From positions 1 through 38,796 of the forward strand of contig NMRA01000356.1 in NCBI GenBank assembly GCA_002633005.1: a DNA stretch of 38,796 nt, in the 5' to 3' direction. Made by a program: the position numbers and the translations under genes. Positions 12,237 through 25,700 of the stretch are shown piece by piece; position 1 is the stretch's first letter, and each line of letters starts with the position of its first letter. This DNA is from Phoronis australis (Eukaryota; Phoronida; Phoronidae). The notes beneath the pieces are model-generated. The model did no database searches. It was given only the letters and a program-made list of their open reading frames with translations, and was not told the DNA's origin.

Positions 12237-13561
12237 CTTGACCATGTAATTGCCTTTCATTTGGCATCATGAAACTTTGTTTCGGAAGTCTATCAGCATG
12301 CACTTCCAATATTTTCAATAATACATTTACACAATATATAATACACAGGTAAATCATGACTTCCACACTCTCCCTTTGACATGACATTGGGCATCTCAAT
12401 ACCAGTGGACAGTTACCATTTACTAATTTTTTTATTATAATCAATTTCAATGAAATGATTTTGATTTTTGTCTCGATCATCATTTTTCAACTTAGCTGTC
12501 AGGGTAACTATGAAACATTACCATACTTGTTTACATAAAAATAATCTAGCAAAATGAGACTTTTGTGAGTTTAGGTAAAATTATATCAGTTGACCATTTT
12601 ATTGAAAAATACCAATTTATTATGTCCAACGAAAATAGTAAAATTCGATTAGGATTTTGTCTACGTCTGGACTTTCACTGCACTGCATACTTTTAAGCGA
12701 TTTAACAACTTGTGAAATATTCCTGTTCAATGGTAACATATACTCTGTTGTAATTCCCCTCTACAGTTTTGCTTGGTTTGTGATGTCATAACCAACTGTA
12801 GTATCTGACATTTCATAATGAGCGTTAAGTAATGAACAAAAATTGCCAGAGTCCGTTTGGCATCTTATTTATTGCTGCTGTGACAACGCGTTTTGGTTGT
12901 GAAAGACGACTTGAAACACCTTGCCTAATTTGCAGGTGGTTGGAAATTCCTGCAAAAACCACAAACCTTTGTTTGGCTGGTAATTTTCACGCCTAATAAA
13001 ATACACATTGCCTGATGGGGTTAAGTTCCATTGCCAGACCAGGGGAATTACCATGTTTATTGCCCCTACATCCCAAATGGGTTATAAACTCTTGAAATTG
13101 CTGATGAAAGCGTGTCAAGTTTAATATTCCTCACATTATGATTTGATTTGCTTGATATCTCATGTATGCCACTTCAACCTACCATCGTCCGGTGTCAGGG
13201 GCTGGACTTTTCTGTATTAGTTGCGAAGAGTGTTTCCGGATGATATAAAGAACTAATTGACAGATTTCAGTGAAACTTGAGACAGGAATAAGTGATGGCA
13301 ATACTCTGGCACAAGTCAATTTTTGGGTGAATTCAACATTTGCAGCACCCCCTAGTGGCCGGTTTAGTCTAGACAGTTGGAGCCTTTTGGATTTACAAGA
13401 TATTTTCTTATGCCAGGCTGGTGATTTTGAACATGGCAAGAACTGAAGATTTCTTCATTTCAGTGTTTGACTGAGTTTGGAAAAGTAAATGAAAGAAACA
13501 GTATTATCTGTAGACAAGTATAGTCCTGCAACTGAGTGTCAGATAAACATTGATCAACATC
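12237..13561. other. Upstream region of the TRAF gene, no separate gene seen
   Basis: Should contain the promoter and 5' UTR of the downstream + strand TRAF gene, but I cannot place a transcription start or TATA element with confidence. An in-frame TAA at 13544-13546, six codons before the ATG, supports translation starting at 13562 unless an acceptor lies between them. Confidence 0.4.
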
Positions 13562-13719
13562 ATGCCAGGATACTCGGTTCGTATGAAAGAAGAAGATGAG
13601 AAGCAGCTGGATACAGACATGCTATGTGTGTCCTGTCATAACCTTCTGCGTAATGCACGTCAGGTACAGGACTGTGGGCACTTATACTGTGAAGATTGTC
13701 TGCGTCTTGTTATAGCCAG
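13562..13719 (+). CDS. TRAF exon 1: start codon and first RING half
   Basis: Begins at ATG 13562 (MPGYSVRMKEED) and ends within an Arg codon (AG|GTATGT). It encodes LCVSCHNLLRNARQ, then DCGHLYCEDC, giving six of the eight RING zinc ligands. The last 16 bp and the donor lie in the first unit of a 48-bp tandem repeat. Reading through the donor stays open to 13882, which would create a longer but truncated protein. Confidence 0.9.
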
Positions 13720-16700
13720 GTATGTTATGCGCACTGTTGCTGTAGTACTGTGTCTTGTTATAGCCAGGTATGTTATGTGCACTGTTGCTGTAATACTGCG
13801 TCTTGTTAGAGCCAGGCAGTGGCGAATCTATGGGGGGTTCTGGGGGTTTAAACCCCCCCTCGGGCCAGGACCCAAAACTTAAAAAAAACAGAACAAAAAC
13901 GTCTCCAGCAAAACAAAAACGGCACCGCCAGCATGTGTATACCCCAAGTAAACCAACTTGGAAAAAAATGAGAGGGGGGGGTTCACTCTGAAAATATATT
14001 TTTTGCATTGTGAATTGCTGTTATGAAAATCAACGCGTTTCGAGTCTTCGTTGGTCATCGGCAAAACCCCGGAGATAAATTGTGCGCATGCTTCCGACGA
14101 CACTTCTGAAGTAGCCAAGCATTTTAGATGGATCCACCGCTGAAAGAGCAGCTCTATAGCTGATTTCTTTAGGTAACTAGTTTCTTTACTCTAAGATATG
14201 TTTTGATTTGATTAGGGGAAATACTGTGGTGACGCAACCCTGATATTCAGGCGAATTGATGTGCAACGTTTTTACCTCATCTGTCATGTTGTGTCATCCT
14301 ATTACAACCCACACATTTGTAACTCGAATTTGACTGGTGTATAGTAAAGTTGTCTAGCGCAATAGCATACAGTGTACATGTACATGTAATACTTTTGAAA
14401 AAAAATTGTTTTCCGAAGAATTGCTATGTATTGTGGCGGGCATCGTGGTCTGGTCGCGAGGCTGTTTAAAGATGCACTTATGACTATACAAGGACTGACC
14501 AAGGGGGCACTCACATTGACAAAGTGACCGCATTCGCGAACAGTGTACAGTACGAGAAATTGCACGGAGGCTGTATTTTCACAACAAAGTCTTGCGGGAC
14601 TCGTGCGATGTTCAGTGGGCCTCCTAAGGAGGCCTAGTGCCGACTTCAACATCTACCGTCTTTCTACCTGCAATAAGCACCACTGCCGTTTTCTATACAG
14701 GGAATTTCCGCAGAAAGGCCCACCCGACGAAACACCCATGCCCATGGGCATTTATTTGATGTTAGTACTTCGGGTTTCAAGCGTTCAGACATTGGGACGT
14801 TTATTTCGAAAATTGCAAGAGATGCAAATGGGTCCTGGGATACATCGTCAAGGTTTGAAGTAGTCCATGATGAACGGATCAAATTTAGTTGCGCATGCTG
14901 TAAGTCTTTTGAGTGGACTTGGTAACCTCAGGGGGCTTAGAGCCAACTGAGCTGCGAAACGAGATGCTGACATTGTAGAGGCGTACAAGCTCATTGACAC
15001 AGCAGTTGATGAAGTGCAAGCGTTGGGAAAAAACATCGAAGATGTCTGGGTATGATGGTTCCAAGAGCAGCAAACCATTGGATCCGATGTACAGATTCCT
15101 CGGCAGTCTAGTCAACAGAAAGATAGGACCAACGTTCCTGGAGAAACACCCAGGTAATAAGTTATAATTCTACACAGTTTGTAATAATGTCGGCTTTTTA
15201 TGCTTGTTTACAATGAAAACGAAATAGAAATTATTTTTNNNNNNNNNNNNNNNNNNNNNNNNNNNNNNNNNNNNNNNNNNNNNNNNNNNNNNNNNNNNNN
15301 NNNNNNNNNNNNNNNNNNNNNNNNNNNNNNNNNNNNNNNNNNNNNNNNNNNNNNNNNNNNNNNNNNTGGTATTCAAGTTTTTACGCCCCGTCGTTGCTCC
15401 TTATGCTCTTGGATATTTGGTAGTTGTCTAAACCCCTGTATACCCACCACACTTTTTTGTATGCTAAAAAGGTGTGTGTAAGCAGATGTTCCAACAAAAA
15501 TTTTTGCTGGTGGTGTGACTCATACCCACATGTGCACAAATATGGTTTCACAAAACTTATGAGCCAAGTTCATGTGACGAAATCGAGAAGGGTTTTTAAT
15601 TATCTTAAGAAAAACTCCAGGGACATGTTAAGTGCCAGAAACGTACCAGGATGCATGGAAATTTCACTGTTTGGCTACAAAAACAAAACGTTGTCTTACC
15701 CCCCTCCCGACCTCTCCCTCCGCTCGGCGCCACACGCCTCGGATTCGACCTTTGCGGGAATCCTAAACCCCCCCCTTACTGAAAACGTAGATCCGCCACT
15801 GCCAGGTATGTTATGTGCGCTGTTGCTGTAGTACTGTGTAGAAACATCCAGGCTGGGAAATGTACTTGCGTACCTCCACGTCCATCAAATAATCAATTCC
15901 TGAAATACCACAGGGCTGTACCTCAATTCGTATTATTTACCCACAATGCTGTGTTTCCAGTTGCACACTACTACTGCAGCCATGTTTATTACTATATTAC
16001 TGCAAAATTGCTCGGATATGTCTTAGATAGAGTTGTGGTGGTTATGGCACAACTGTCTAATCTGTGCTTGGGGGTCTGTGTATAGGTTGAGGGGTCTGTG
16101 TCTAGGTTTAGGGGTCTGTGTCTAGGCTTAGGGGTCTGTGTCTAGGTTTAGGGGTCTGTGTCTAGGTTTAGGGGTCTCTGTCTAGGTTTAGGGGTCTGTG
16201 TCTAGGTTTAGGGGTCTGTGTCTAGGTTTAGGGGTCTGTTTCATGAAAGTGACAAGATAGAAATGTGCTGTTGTGCTTCCACTTCACAATAAATGTTGTT
16301 CCAGCAAAAGACGTATGGAAGGGGAAAGGCACTTTCATTTTTTACCCACCCCCATATTTTTCTTTTATTTTTCTAAACCACGACCCATAATTTTTAACCA
16401 AATTAAAACATAAAATGCAACCACCCTTATTTTTAAATAATGCTTGAACTGTACATGGTAATTAGGTTTTATTCTCTTAAGATATTTTTGTTCTTCGGAG
16501 TTTCATGAGCCCACAACTTCCAGCAGACACAACATCCCAGGCAAGGAATAAAAATTCACACGTGCTTTCCAATGAACTGCGACTGATGAACAAGAATGTT
16601 GGTATGCTCACTTCCTGTGCATTGCAAATGGCAGATGCTAGGGGTGCGCATTATTTCAAAATTCCTACAAGAAGGAGCAAGACAGTACTTAGATGATTGA

Positions 16701-19700
16701 TGGACAAGAACAAGCTGTCTTGTTGAATGTCGAAAACTAAAGCGACCAAAATGAAAATCGACTTCTGTCAGCGCATCCGTCTCTGTCATATATTTTTGTG
16801 ACACATTTCATTCAGTTGTGCCTAGCAGTTTTTGAGACAATCAACTTGTCAAAATCTAAAATGGCTAAGAGCGGGTGCTACTGTAGCCAAATCTGTCCGA
16901 AAATTGACCTGTCGCCAAGATTTTGAGTGATGGCTTAACTGACCATTTAGAACGCAGCATTATTGACACACCTTCGTTTTCAAGCCGCCATTTTACTCGA
17001 CAAACAACGCGTTGCCGAGTAAAACTTATTGTTTGTTAGTCGACATTACACAAGGGGGCGGAGCTTGCGATAGGTCAATTGACTGGTGCCGGTGCACACC
17101 AGCCATCTATCTCTATGTCAAATGTCATCTTGATAATCAATGGACAAGCAATGAAATGAGCAGTCGAAAACAAACACGGGGTGCCACAGTTGTTGAATCT
17201 GTCCAAAAAGTTACATTGTCGCCATATACCTCTGTGTCGAATTTCATTGTGATCCGTTTAGCAGTTATTGTGAGAATCGACACACAAGGAATCGCCCAAC
17301 ATTGGTACCACGGTAGCCAAATCCATCCGAAAATCGACTGGTACTGGCACCTCCCTGCTTAGTACTTCAATACCAAATTTCATCGTGATCTGCTAAGCTG
17401 TTCTTGAGATAATTGATGACAAGAAGTGATAATGACAGACAGAACTATTGACAGACAGACAAATGGATGGATGGGATGCTGACTATAAGTGACCACAATA
17501 GTTTTTCTGGGTGCAGAAAAATTCCATGTGAGGTGACAACTCTTGTCAGTTACCACAAACTTGCTTACAGAGAGACCTGTGAGCAATACTTTAGGCAGCC
17601 ACCAGGTGTCTTTGTCCACCATGTGCCTGTAATTTCATTAAGATTTTTTCAAGTTCAAGAATCTACAAATCCCAAAGTGTTTCCACAGAAACTTTTAGGC
17701 TGCTATGCCAAGTGACTATTGGAACTTGTCTACTTGACTCCTCATATTGTTTATTCCTCAGTGTTGTAGTAATTTTAATAGGGCTCTACAACATGTGCCT
17801 GCTATCAGGTTGTCCATGACTTGAGTAATTGCACAGTGCACATGTTGCAGTCTGTACACTAGAACATGGGGTTGTTTTGTTGTTTTGTTGGTTTGTTGTT
17901 TTTTGGGCATCTGCCAAGTGAATTTTTGGTGATTTTTTCAGAAGGTATTGATGTGTGTTTGGAAATGTTAAACTGCTGAACGTTTCAAAAATTNAATTTC
18001 ATCGTGATCTGCTAAGCTGTTCTTGAGATAATTGATGACAAGAAGTGATAATGACAGACAGAACTATTGACAGACAGACAAATGGATGGATGGGATGCTG
18101 ACTATAAGTGACCACAATAGTTTTTCTGGGTGCAGAAAAATTCCATGTGAGGTGACAACTCTTGTCAGTTACCACAAACTTGCTTACAGAGAGACCTGTG
18201 AGCAATACTTTAGGCAGCCACCAGGTGTCTTTGTCCACCATGTGTCTGTAATTTCAATAAGATTTTTTCAAGTTCAAGAATCTACAAATCCCAAAGTGTT
18301 TCCACAGACACTTTTAGGCTGCTATGCCAAGTGACTATTGGAACTTGTCTACTTGACTCCTCATATTGTTTATTCCTCAGTGTTGTAGTAATTTTAATAG
18401 GGCTCTACAACATGTGCCTGCTATCAGGTTGTCCATGACTTGAGTAATTGCACAGTGCACTTGTTGCAGTCTGTACACTAGAACATGGGGTTGTTTTGTT
18501 GGTTTGTTGTTTTTTGGGCATCTGCCAAGTGAATTTTTGGTGATTTTTTCGGAAGGTATTGATGTGTGTTTGGAAATGTTAAACTGCTGAACGTTTCAAA
18601 AATTAGATCGATCATACAATGAGTTTTTTCCACCTCCTTGCGAGAGTAATCATGTTAAATTTGAGGTGTTCAAGTTTAATTGAAAAGTTCAATTTTCAAA
18701 ACGTTGGGATGTGGCTATTACACAACCATATTGTTTTATTTATTTTGTGTATTTTTCCTTTTATCTCCAGGGACCATAAGTGCCTAATAACAGAATGTGG
18801 TGTACCTATACATTCACTTGATGACGAGGTAAGGTTTTTTCTCATAATGTGCAAAAATTGCCCTTAACTCCCATAGTTTACGTTCTAGCTATGGCCGTCA
18901 GGGGTGCCTTTTCTCCGTAAGACCCTCTCCTTCATGATCACCATGATAGTTATCTGGCTCGGTGTGCATCTACTTAACAAATATCTCGCCTCCTATATAG
19001 TTGATATCAAACAGTACCTCAATAGCTGTCAGCCGTCCTATGACCTACTTGCAATATACATGGTGTCTTTCTGTTGTGACTTGTGTTTGACATTATGGTG
19101 AAATCTCTTCATTTAGGACAAAAATGGAGGAAAAGTGAAATTTATTTATTTTCTTTTTAATGGGATATTAAAGTATTGGCAAATATTATGTGCTTTATCA
19201 CCCACTTCTGTGCCACCGGACAATTTTGAGAAGCTGTGAACATACTTTATAGACATGTATCTGGCCAAATATGACACATTGGAAACTAAGCATGAAATGG
19301 AACTCGTGATTTTAACTCCAATCATAACTAGAGTGTTCATGTTGTGGGTCATTGCCTCATTCTGAACATTAACAGAAGTGTTGTGTGTTGTGGGTCACTG
19401 CCTCATTCTGAACAGTAACTGAAGTGTTGTGTGTTGTGGGTCACTGCCTCGTTCTGAACATTAACAGAAGTGTTGTGTGTTGTGGGTCACTGCCTCATTC
19501 TGAACATTAAAACATGAAGTAAAGCCAAAAGATGGCGTAACTAGTTTTGCATCGTCTCACTACAATGCATTTTGAAACCTGCACTTCACTGTTTAACGTG
19601 AAAAGCGCCCAATAGACCACTTGCTGATTGTATGAAGATGAAGCATGTAAACGCAAGAGCAGATAGAACTGTCTGCCAACAGGGGACAGAGTAGGGAGAA

Positions 19701-22700
19701 TTGATAGTTTATCTCGTGTCCAACTATATGCAGATGTCGATAGCCGCGACCTATAAATCTCACGTTTTACGTACTCGCAGCGTAACATTTCGTTAGTTTT
19801 AAAAAGTTATATTAACTGTGGCATTTGAGGGGTGTTAACTCACTATGTACTACAAAATGCTTATGAAACGTTGCACCGGGTATAATGGAGTTCAACACTT
19901 AATGTGGCAAGCCAGCTAGCTGTGTGTATGAACGCTGTGGTCAAAATACAGCTAGGAACCACTGTGTGTTTAGCCACCCAGCTAGCTGTATGAAGACTAT
20001 CGTCAAAATAGTTAGGAAGCACTGTGTGTTAAGCTCCATTAGACCCCGACATTTCACACAGTTCAGGTACCAGTTCTGCTTGTCACCTCATCATGAAACT
20101 AATGACTGGCAGAGGTGCATGCAAATCTGGGAGTCAACCTATACTCACCTCACCTGTTGCAGCCGTTAAAGTGAAAACAATTTAATTAACATCATTTTCT
20201 TGCATAATTCTCCCCTTATTTGAAACTAAGAAAAGTTTCTTGTCCTTTTGAAAACCGTAGAGTCATGAAACATGCACGTACCATTTCCTTAAACTTTTAC
20301 GACATCACCCGGGAGATCATGACAGCCTCGTAGCACCAAACTTTGTTCTGAAATTCGGTTTGTTGGTATTAAAAACTGCCGAAAATTTGTAAAGAAATGA
20401 AACATAATGTGTTGTGATAGGTATGCAACCTCATGACTGTGAGAGAGAAGAGTTGATTGAAGAATCGGCGAAAAAATGCCCTTAATAGGTGACGCAATAT
20501 TTCATGGCGCCAAACGCCAAAGCAAAAGATCACACCACAATTTTAGCAGCAGATTATTGGTAGACTGCCAATTTTTCCAAAACCGATAAATAATTAAGTT
20601 TACTCAACTAAGGGTGCAGTTTTTAATGATGCTTATTTTGTGTCAAATTTTACTTGGTCATTATTTTACCTTCTTAAGAGTAAAGCTGTGTAAATACAGC
20701 TTGCACCAAGGCTATACACAGTGGTACCTAGCTGCATTTTGACGACAAGTCTTCCTACAGCTGGCTGGCTAGCTGTCATTTACTCTGATTCCATGATCTA
20801 ATAACCACCGACGAAGCTGTGGCACTGTCGGCAACGCAAAACTTTCTATTGACACTGAAAATTATAATAGAATATCCAACGCGAGATGAATGAGGCTGCA
20901 TACAACACAATGGCAAATATGTTTGGTTCTGTCCTCCCACGCGTGACATCATAGCTGTTTACGACAACTAAGAATAAACCTGCAAGTAGACTATTCTGTG
21001 ACTTTGTGAAATTCGAGTCATAGTTCTAAGCATTTTGAATTTGTTTGCATTTGGTATTGGTGTTAAACAATTTGTGTCATATTGTTAGAATATTTGATGT
21101 CACTAGCATTGAGTATCAGGGTGAACTCAGCAGTACAGTCAATCGGCATTCTGAGTCTAAGCTTGATGCAGGGAAATGAATGTACTCAAGTGAGCGCTGT
21201 AAGTGAGGTCCATTGTAATGTGATCAGTTGTCTTAGTATCACTATAGCACAATTCACGTACAGTGCTCAATCAATAAATTGTGCTATACTCATCTAAAAC
21301 AGTGCTCAATGATAGATTTTCTACCTGTAAAAACAGGAGAATTAAATTTGTGACATGTCCATTCACTAGGAGATCTTGTGACTGTATGATGGCCTCATTT
21401 ATTGATTTCAGACATTTTTGGATCGTGCCAAGCAGCGTGAGGTGATGGGTGTCATGGTGATGTGTTACAACAGCAAGTGCCCCTGGTATGGTAACCTGAG
21501 AACCCTGGAGGTAAGTGGAACCCTGGAGGTTGGTGGTTAAGTGCACAATGCCTATTGTAATATGCCTAGTTTTCTCTCTCGCACCAGTTTTCAGTATGAA
21601 CTAGACATCTTTGAACTTAGACATAAAATTTCGTGTCACAAAACCAGAGCTAATTATTCATTTCATGCCAACTGGAGTGTGTTTAAAATCCAGTAAATTC
21701 ATGACAACTGGAGTGTGTTTAAAATCCAGTAAATTCATGCCAACTGGAGTGTGTTTAAAATCCAGTAAATTCAGGACAAAATCTTGGCACATGTGGCTTC
21801 ACCTACTTTGTGTGACAACTTGTTTTGCTACAACTTGTTTTGCTACAACTTGTGTTGAAAGTTCATTTACAAATATCATAAACTCTAAGAACAACAAATG
21901 ATATTTTATTGCAAGAGGTGTTTGGATCAATTGCTAAATTACTGTGGAAAGAAGTTAATTAGTTTGGCAGTATGGTAGAATCCTCTTATTTTATTTATTT
22001 TTTCGTATGTCTCTTGATGATCTTCTTTATCTTTGGTCTGTGATAAATATTTTGCTTGAGATGGCTATGTAAACTGTGCTTTTGTGTTCCCACTGATGTT
22101 ATCTGGTCTTGCTATGGAGTTACACAAATCAACTGTAACTATTACTTCAGTTACACAAACCAACTGTAACTGCAGTCATTCCCCTCTTATTTTACACATT
22201 ATTTCCTTAAGTATCAGTCCACGGATCCACCGACCACTGTACAGCCAAAAAGCGGCAAGGTGGGGGGTCAGCCATTCTGATCCATGTATAGTCTAATAAA
22301 TCACATTAGGGATGAGAGAAATTGGGTGAAGTATGACACCACAAAGTTTGGTGGTTTAGGAGATACAAGGGAAGTCTTCTGGGGGGCAAAATGAGGCAAT
22401 TTTTTGGTGTGGAATGAGTAATTTTTTACCAAATTTCCTACTCCAGTTTCTGCTTCAAACAGAATCTTTTCTGAACAATTTTGATATCACATGATAGGTT
22501 CATGACCAATGTAATTAAAAACGGCACCAACACTGAGCTATCGGTTACCATGGTAACACTGGAACAGTTTCCGTGGAGGTACATTTCATTCTGGTGAAAA
22601 ACCAACATTAAGTTGTACCATTATAGCGAAGCTGCCCCGCGAGAAAACTAAAAATAATAATTGGACATGTAGAAGACTCCATGCCCTTGAAATTAATACA

Positions 22701-25700
22701 ATAAAAACTTTGTCAGCCCTTCAGGCAGGCTTGGTAATAGGTGTCTGAATTTCATTATTTTCAGACCGCGTATGTGTATTTTTCGTATTAAACCAGTCAC
22801 TAGTTGTGCGCTGTTTCTACGCATTAAAATGCCATGGTATAGTACAACAATTAAAAGAATTGGTTTGCTTAAATGTTTATCATTAATTTTAAGAGGTATT
22901 ATCTGAGAAAACCTGCAGAGGTTGGCGGAGGCAAGTTAAAATGCATGGATTTTGACAATGGGTTTTATTAAGAATATCAAACAATAAGAGAAAAGGTTGT
23001 TTTAAAAACTCCAAAAAATGTTTTGTGTGGATTACAGCACATCCACTATTCCCATGTATTCCAATAGGGAAATGGGCAGTATGTGTGGAATTTCAAAAGG
23101 CTTTTATTAAAAAGTGGTTCCTATCTATTTAAAGTGAGATATTTTCTTCTACCAAACTAAGGTGAAACAAAAATATCCCATTGTCAAATTTGTAGGAGTT
23201 TTTTCACAGTTCCTTTGAAATGCTGCCTAGTACGGAGAATTTTGGGTAATTCTTTGAAGCTCTTCAGCATTGGAGGTAAAATTGAACAGTTTACCAAAAC
23301 AGGAAAAGTCGATAGCCTCTGTTTGTACAGCGATTTCCTTGGAAAATTTGGCTCTTATTTATGTACAGATACATGGTATTTATTTAATAATTAGTAAAAC
23401 TATGTTAAGTTGTTATTTTTACTTCGCGTGGAATGGGTTGCTGTAGATACAATAGCACTAAGCAATGTTTATTATTCATTAGCAGGCCCCGCCAGACTCG
23501 ATTTCCTAGTCAATCGACGAAAATTGCGATTGTGTTTGAAATTCTTGCTAGTTTGATAGTGTATTAAGCAATTTCTAGTATTCACTCTTTCAACTGGCTA
23601 TTATTTCAAGAACTGGGTCGTGTATGGTGATTCCCTCATAAGTTGACGAAGCACGGCTTAACAAAAGCTAGCCTTGGTACAAAGCCAGCTGGCTAAACAA
23701 AAGCCATTGGTTCAGTCAAGGTGATGTTTTGATATACGTCTTTTGGATAATGGAGTAGAATTTTTGACAATATTCAGTACAAAATTGGCAAAAGAATAAA
23801 GGGGAGGGTGGCATATTATGCCAATTAGATTTGTTGCCACAACGTGAGCAAAATAAAAATATTTCTTTACAAAAATACCCAAATATCAAGGAACGTGTAT
23901 CACAACTACACACTTCAGTGCAAGTTGTCGAATGTAGAACTTTCACTTTCTATGCAGAAGATTCCGTTGCTCAAGTTACGAAATCTACAGACAATTTTGA
24001 AAAAGCCGCGAGTTTGAAAAAGTGGTTTGTGACAAAGTAAACATTGTATTCGACATATGCACAACCCCCAAAAATCGCACAAGAGTTTATTCTTAGTAAG
24101 ACACTGGAGTACCCACAACAGGAATCGTCAACGTCAATTCAAGGCTGCACACCACCAAGAAAAAATGTGCTCTCGATTTCAATTTTACAGAACACCTCAA
24201 TTTATAATCACTATTGCACATATTGTCATTATTTTGTGTAGAAATTTTAGCAAAATAGAATTTCATTTGTCGGCCATATTGTGTGCTAAAAATAAAGAAT
24301 TGCCATAATACCCTGATTCTTGGTTGAGAGAGCAATGATCAAGCTCTCTAATGAGGTCTCATCCAAGCAATAAACAGGCTCTGTAATGATGGTCTCATCC
24401 AAGCAATGAACAGGCTCTGTAATGAGGTCTCATCCAAGCAATGAACTGGCTCTCTAATGAGGTCTCATCCAAGCAATAAACAGGCTCTGTAATGATGGTC
24501 TCATCCAAGCAATGAACAAACAGGCTCTGTAATCAAGGTTTCATCAGAGCAATCTAAAAATACCATATTCGCCCTAATAAGCGCCCATGTCCCTAGAAGT
24601 GCCCCCCGCGTGTTTTAAGACTGCTAAAATAAGCACCCAGATTATAAAAATGTTCATGCGAAAAATGCCTTACTGTTTTAAAATTCTACAGTAATGTCTT
24701 CAATTTATCAATGAGATCTGACAACCCTAAAAAATCAATGGAATTTCTAGACCACGAGCCTCGCCGCTATGTCAGTATTTAGCCGTGACTATACACTGTA
24801 GTACTTCAAAAAGAATGCAAATGTTTTGTTGACCTTGCGAGTAACGTGTCCCGCTATGGTCTGGACTTTCAGAATAGAAGCAAACATACAGACCTTCTTC
24901 CTCAACAGGAATCCAAACGTCCATTTCACTCATGAAAACCACAAATTGAAGACTGAAAACTGACCAGTGTTAAAAGCACATGATGGCCAGGAAGTGTGTG
25001 CTACATACATGTATCTATTATCCCAGACGTTAGTGTGTGCTTCATACATGTACCTATCACCCCAGACGTTAGTGTGTGCTTCATACATGTACCTATCATC
25101 CCAGACATTAGTGTGTGCTACATACTTGTACCTATCATCCCAGACATTAGTGTGTGCTACATACTTGTACCTATCATCCCAGACATTAGTGTGTGCTTCA
25201 TACATGTACCTATCATCCCAGACATTAGTGTGTGCTTCATACATGTACCTATCATCCCAGACATTAGTGTGTGCTACATGCATGTACCTATCATCCCAGA
25301 TGTCAGTCTTCAGCAAGTATCTGCTCATGAAACGGGTAACTTAGCATCTTCAAGAAGTACATTTTGGCGCTAATATCCGAAAGTTTCTAATACCAAAAAA
25401 ATCTTGTGCATTATTTTTAAGAGGAATTATTTAAATAATCATAACTGGTGTTTTTCAAGTCAAATATCTGATAAAATGAACCACTGATAGGGAACACTTT
25501 TGCACCCTTACACCCTGAATCTCCCGGAAAATAACTGTTAGACTGTCACGCATCCAGTCACCTGGCAACTCAGTGACATTTATTATTGGCCTTACCGAGA
25601 CAAGTGTTGAGCAGATGAGGCTAGCAAGTGCTTAAACACGTTCTGCTTTACTGCTTGTGTTCATTTCTTTAGTTACAATGCACAGCTAGATCGTAACATT

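Larger units (their letters stand above)
13817..15801 (+). mobile_element. hAT-like DNA transposon, degenerate, with assembly gap
   Basis: The left end is CAGTGGCGAATCTA and the right end is the inverse of CAGTGGCGGATCTA, one mismatch in 14. It is flanked by CCAGG on both sides (13812-13816 and 15802-15806), a probable 5-bp target-site duplication. The G-rich subterminal runs are typical of such elements. A broken frame inside resembles the hAT/DUF4371 transposase family (separate entry). Classic hAT duplications are 8 bp, so the family assignment rests on the termini and the transposase remnant. Length is uncertain because of the N run. Confidence 0.8.

Noticed and set aside
13803-13991. Open frame of 62 codons with KKNRTKTSPAKQKRHRQ
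   Set aside because: Lies in the G/C-rich subterminal part of the hAT-like element; no family resemblance.
16071-16240. Telomere-like G-rich repeat
   Set aside because: The unit is 20 bp (GGGGTCTGTGTCTAGGTTTA), not TTAGGG; it is an ordinary interstitial minisatellite.
18904-19101. 65-codon hydrophobic open frame
   Set aside because: It sits in TRAF intron 2, has no splice sites or relatives I recognise, and AT-rich introns often yield hydrophobic chance frames.
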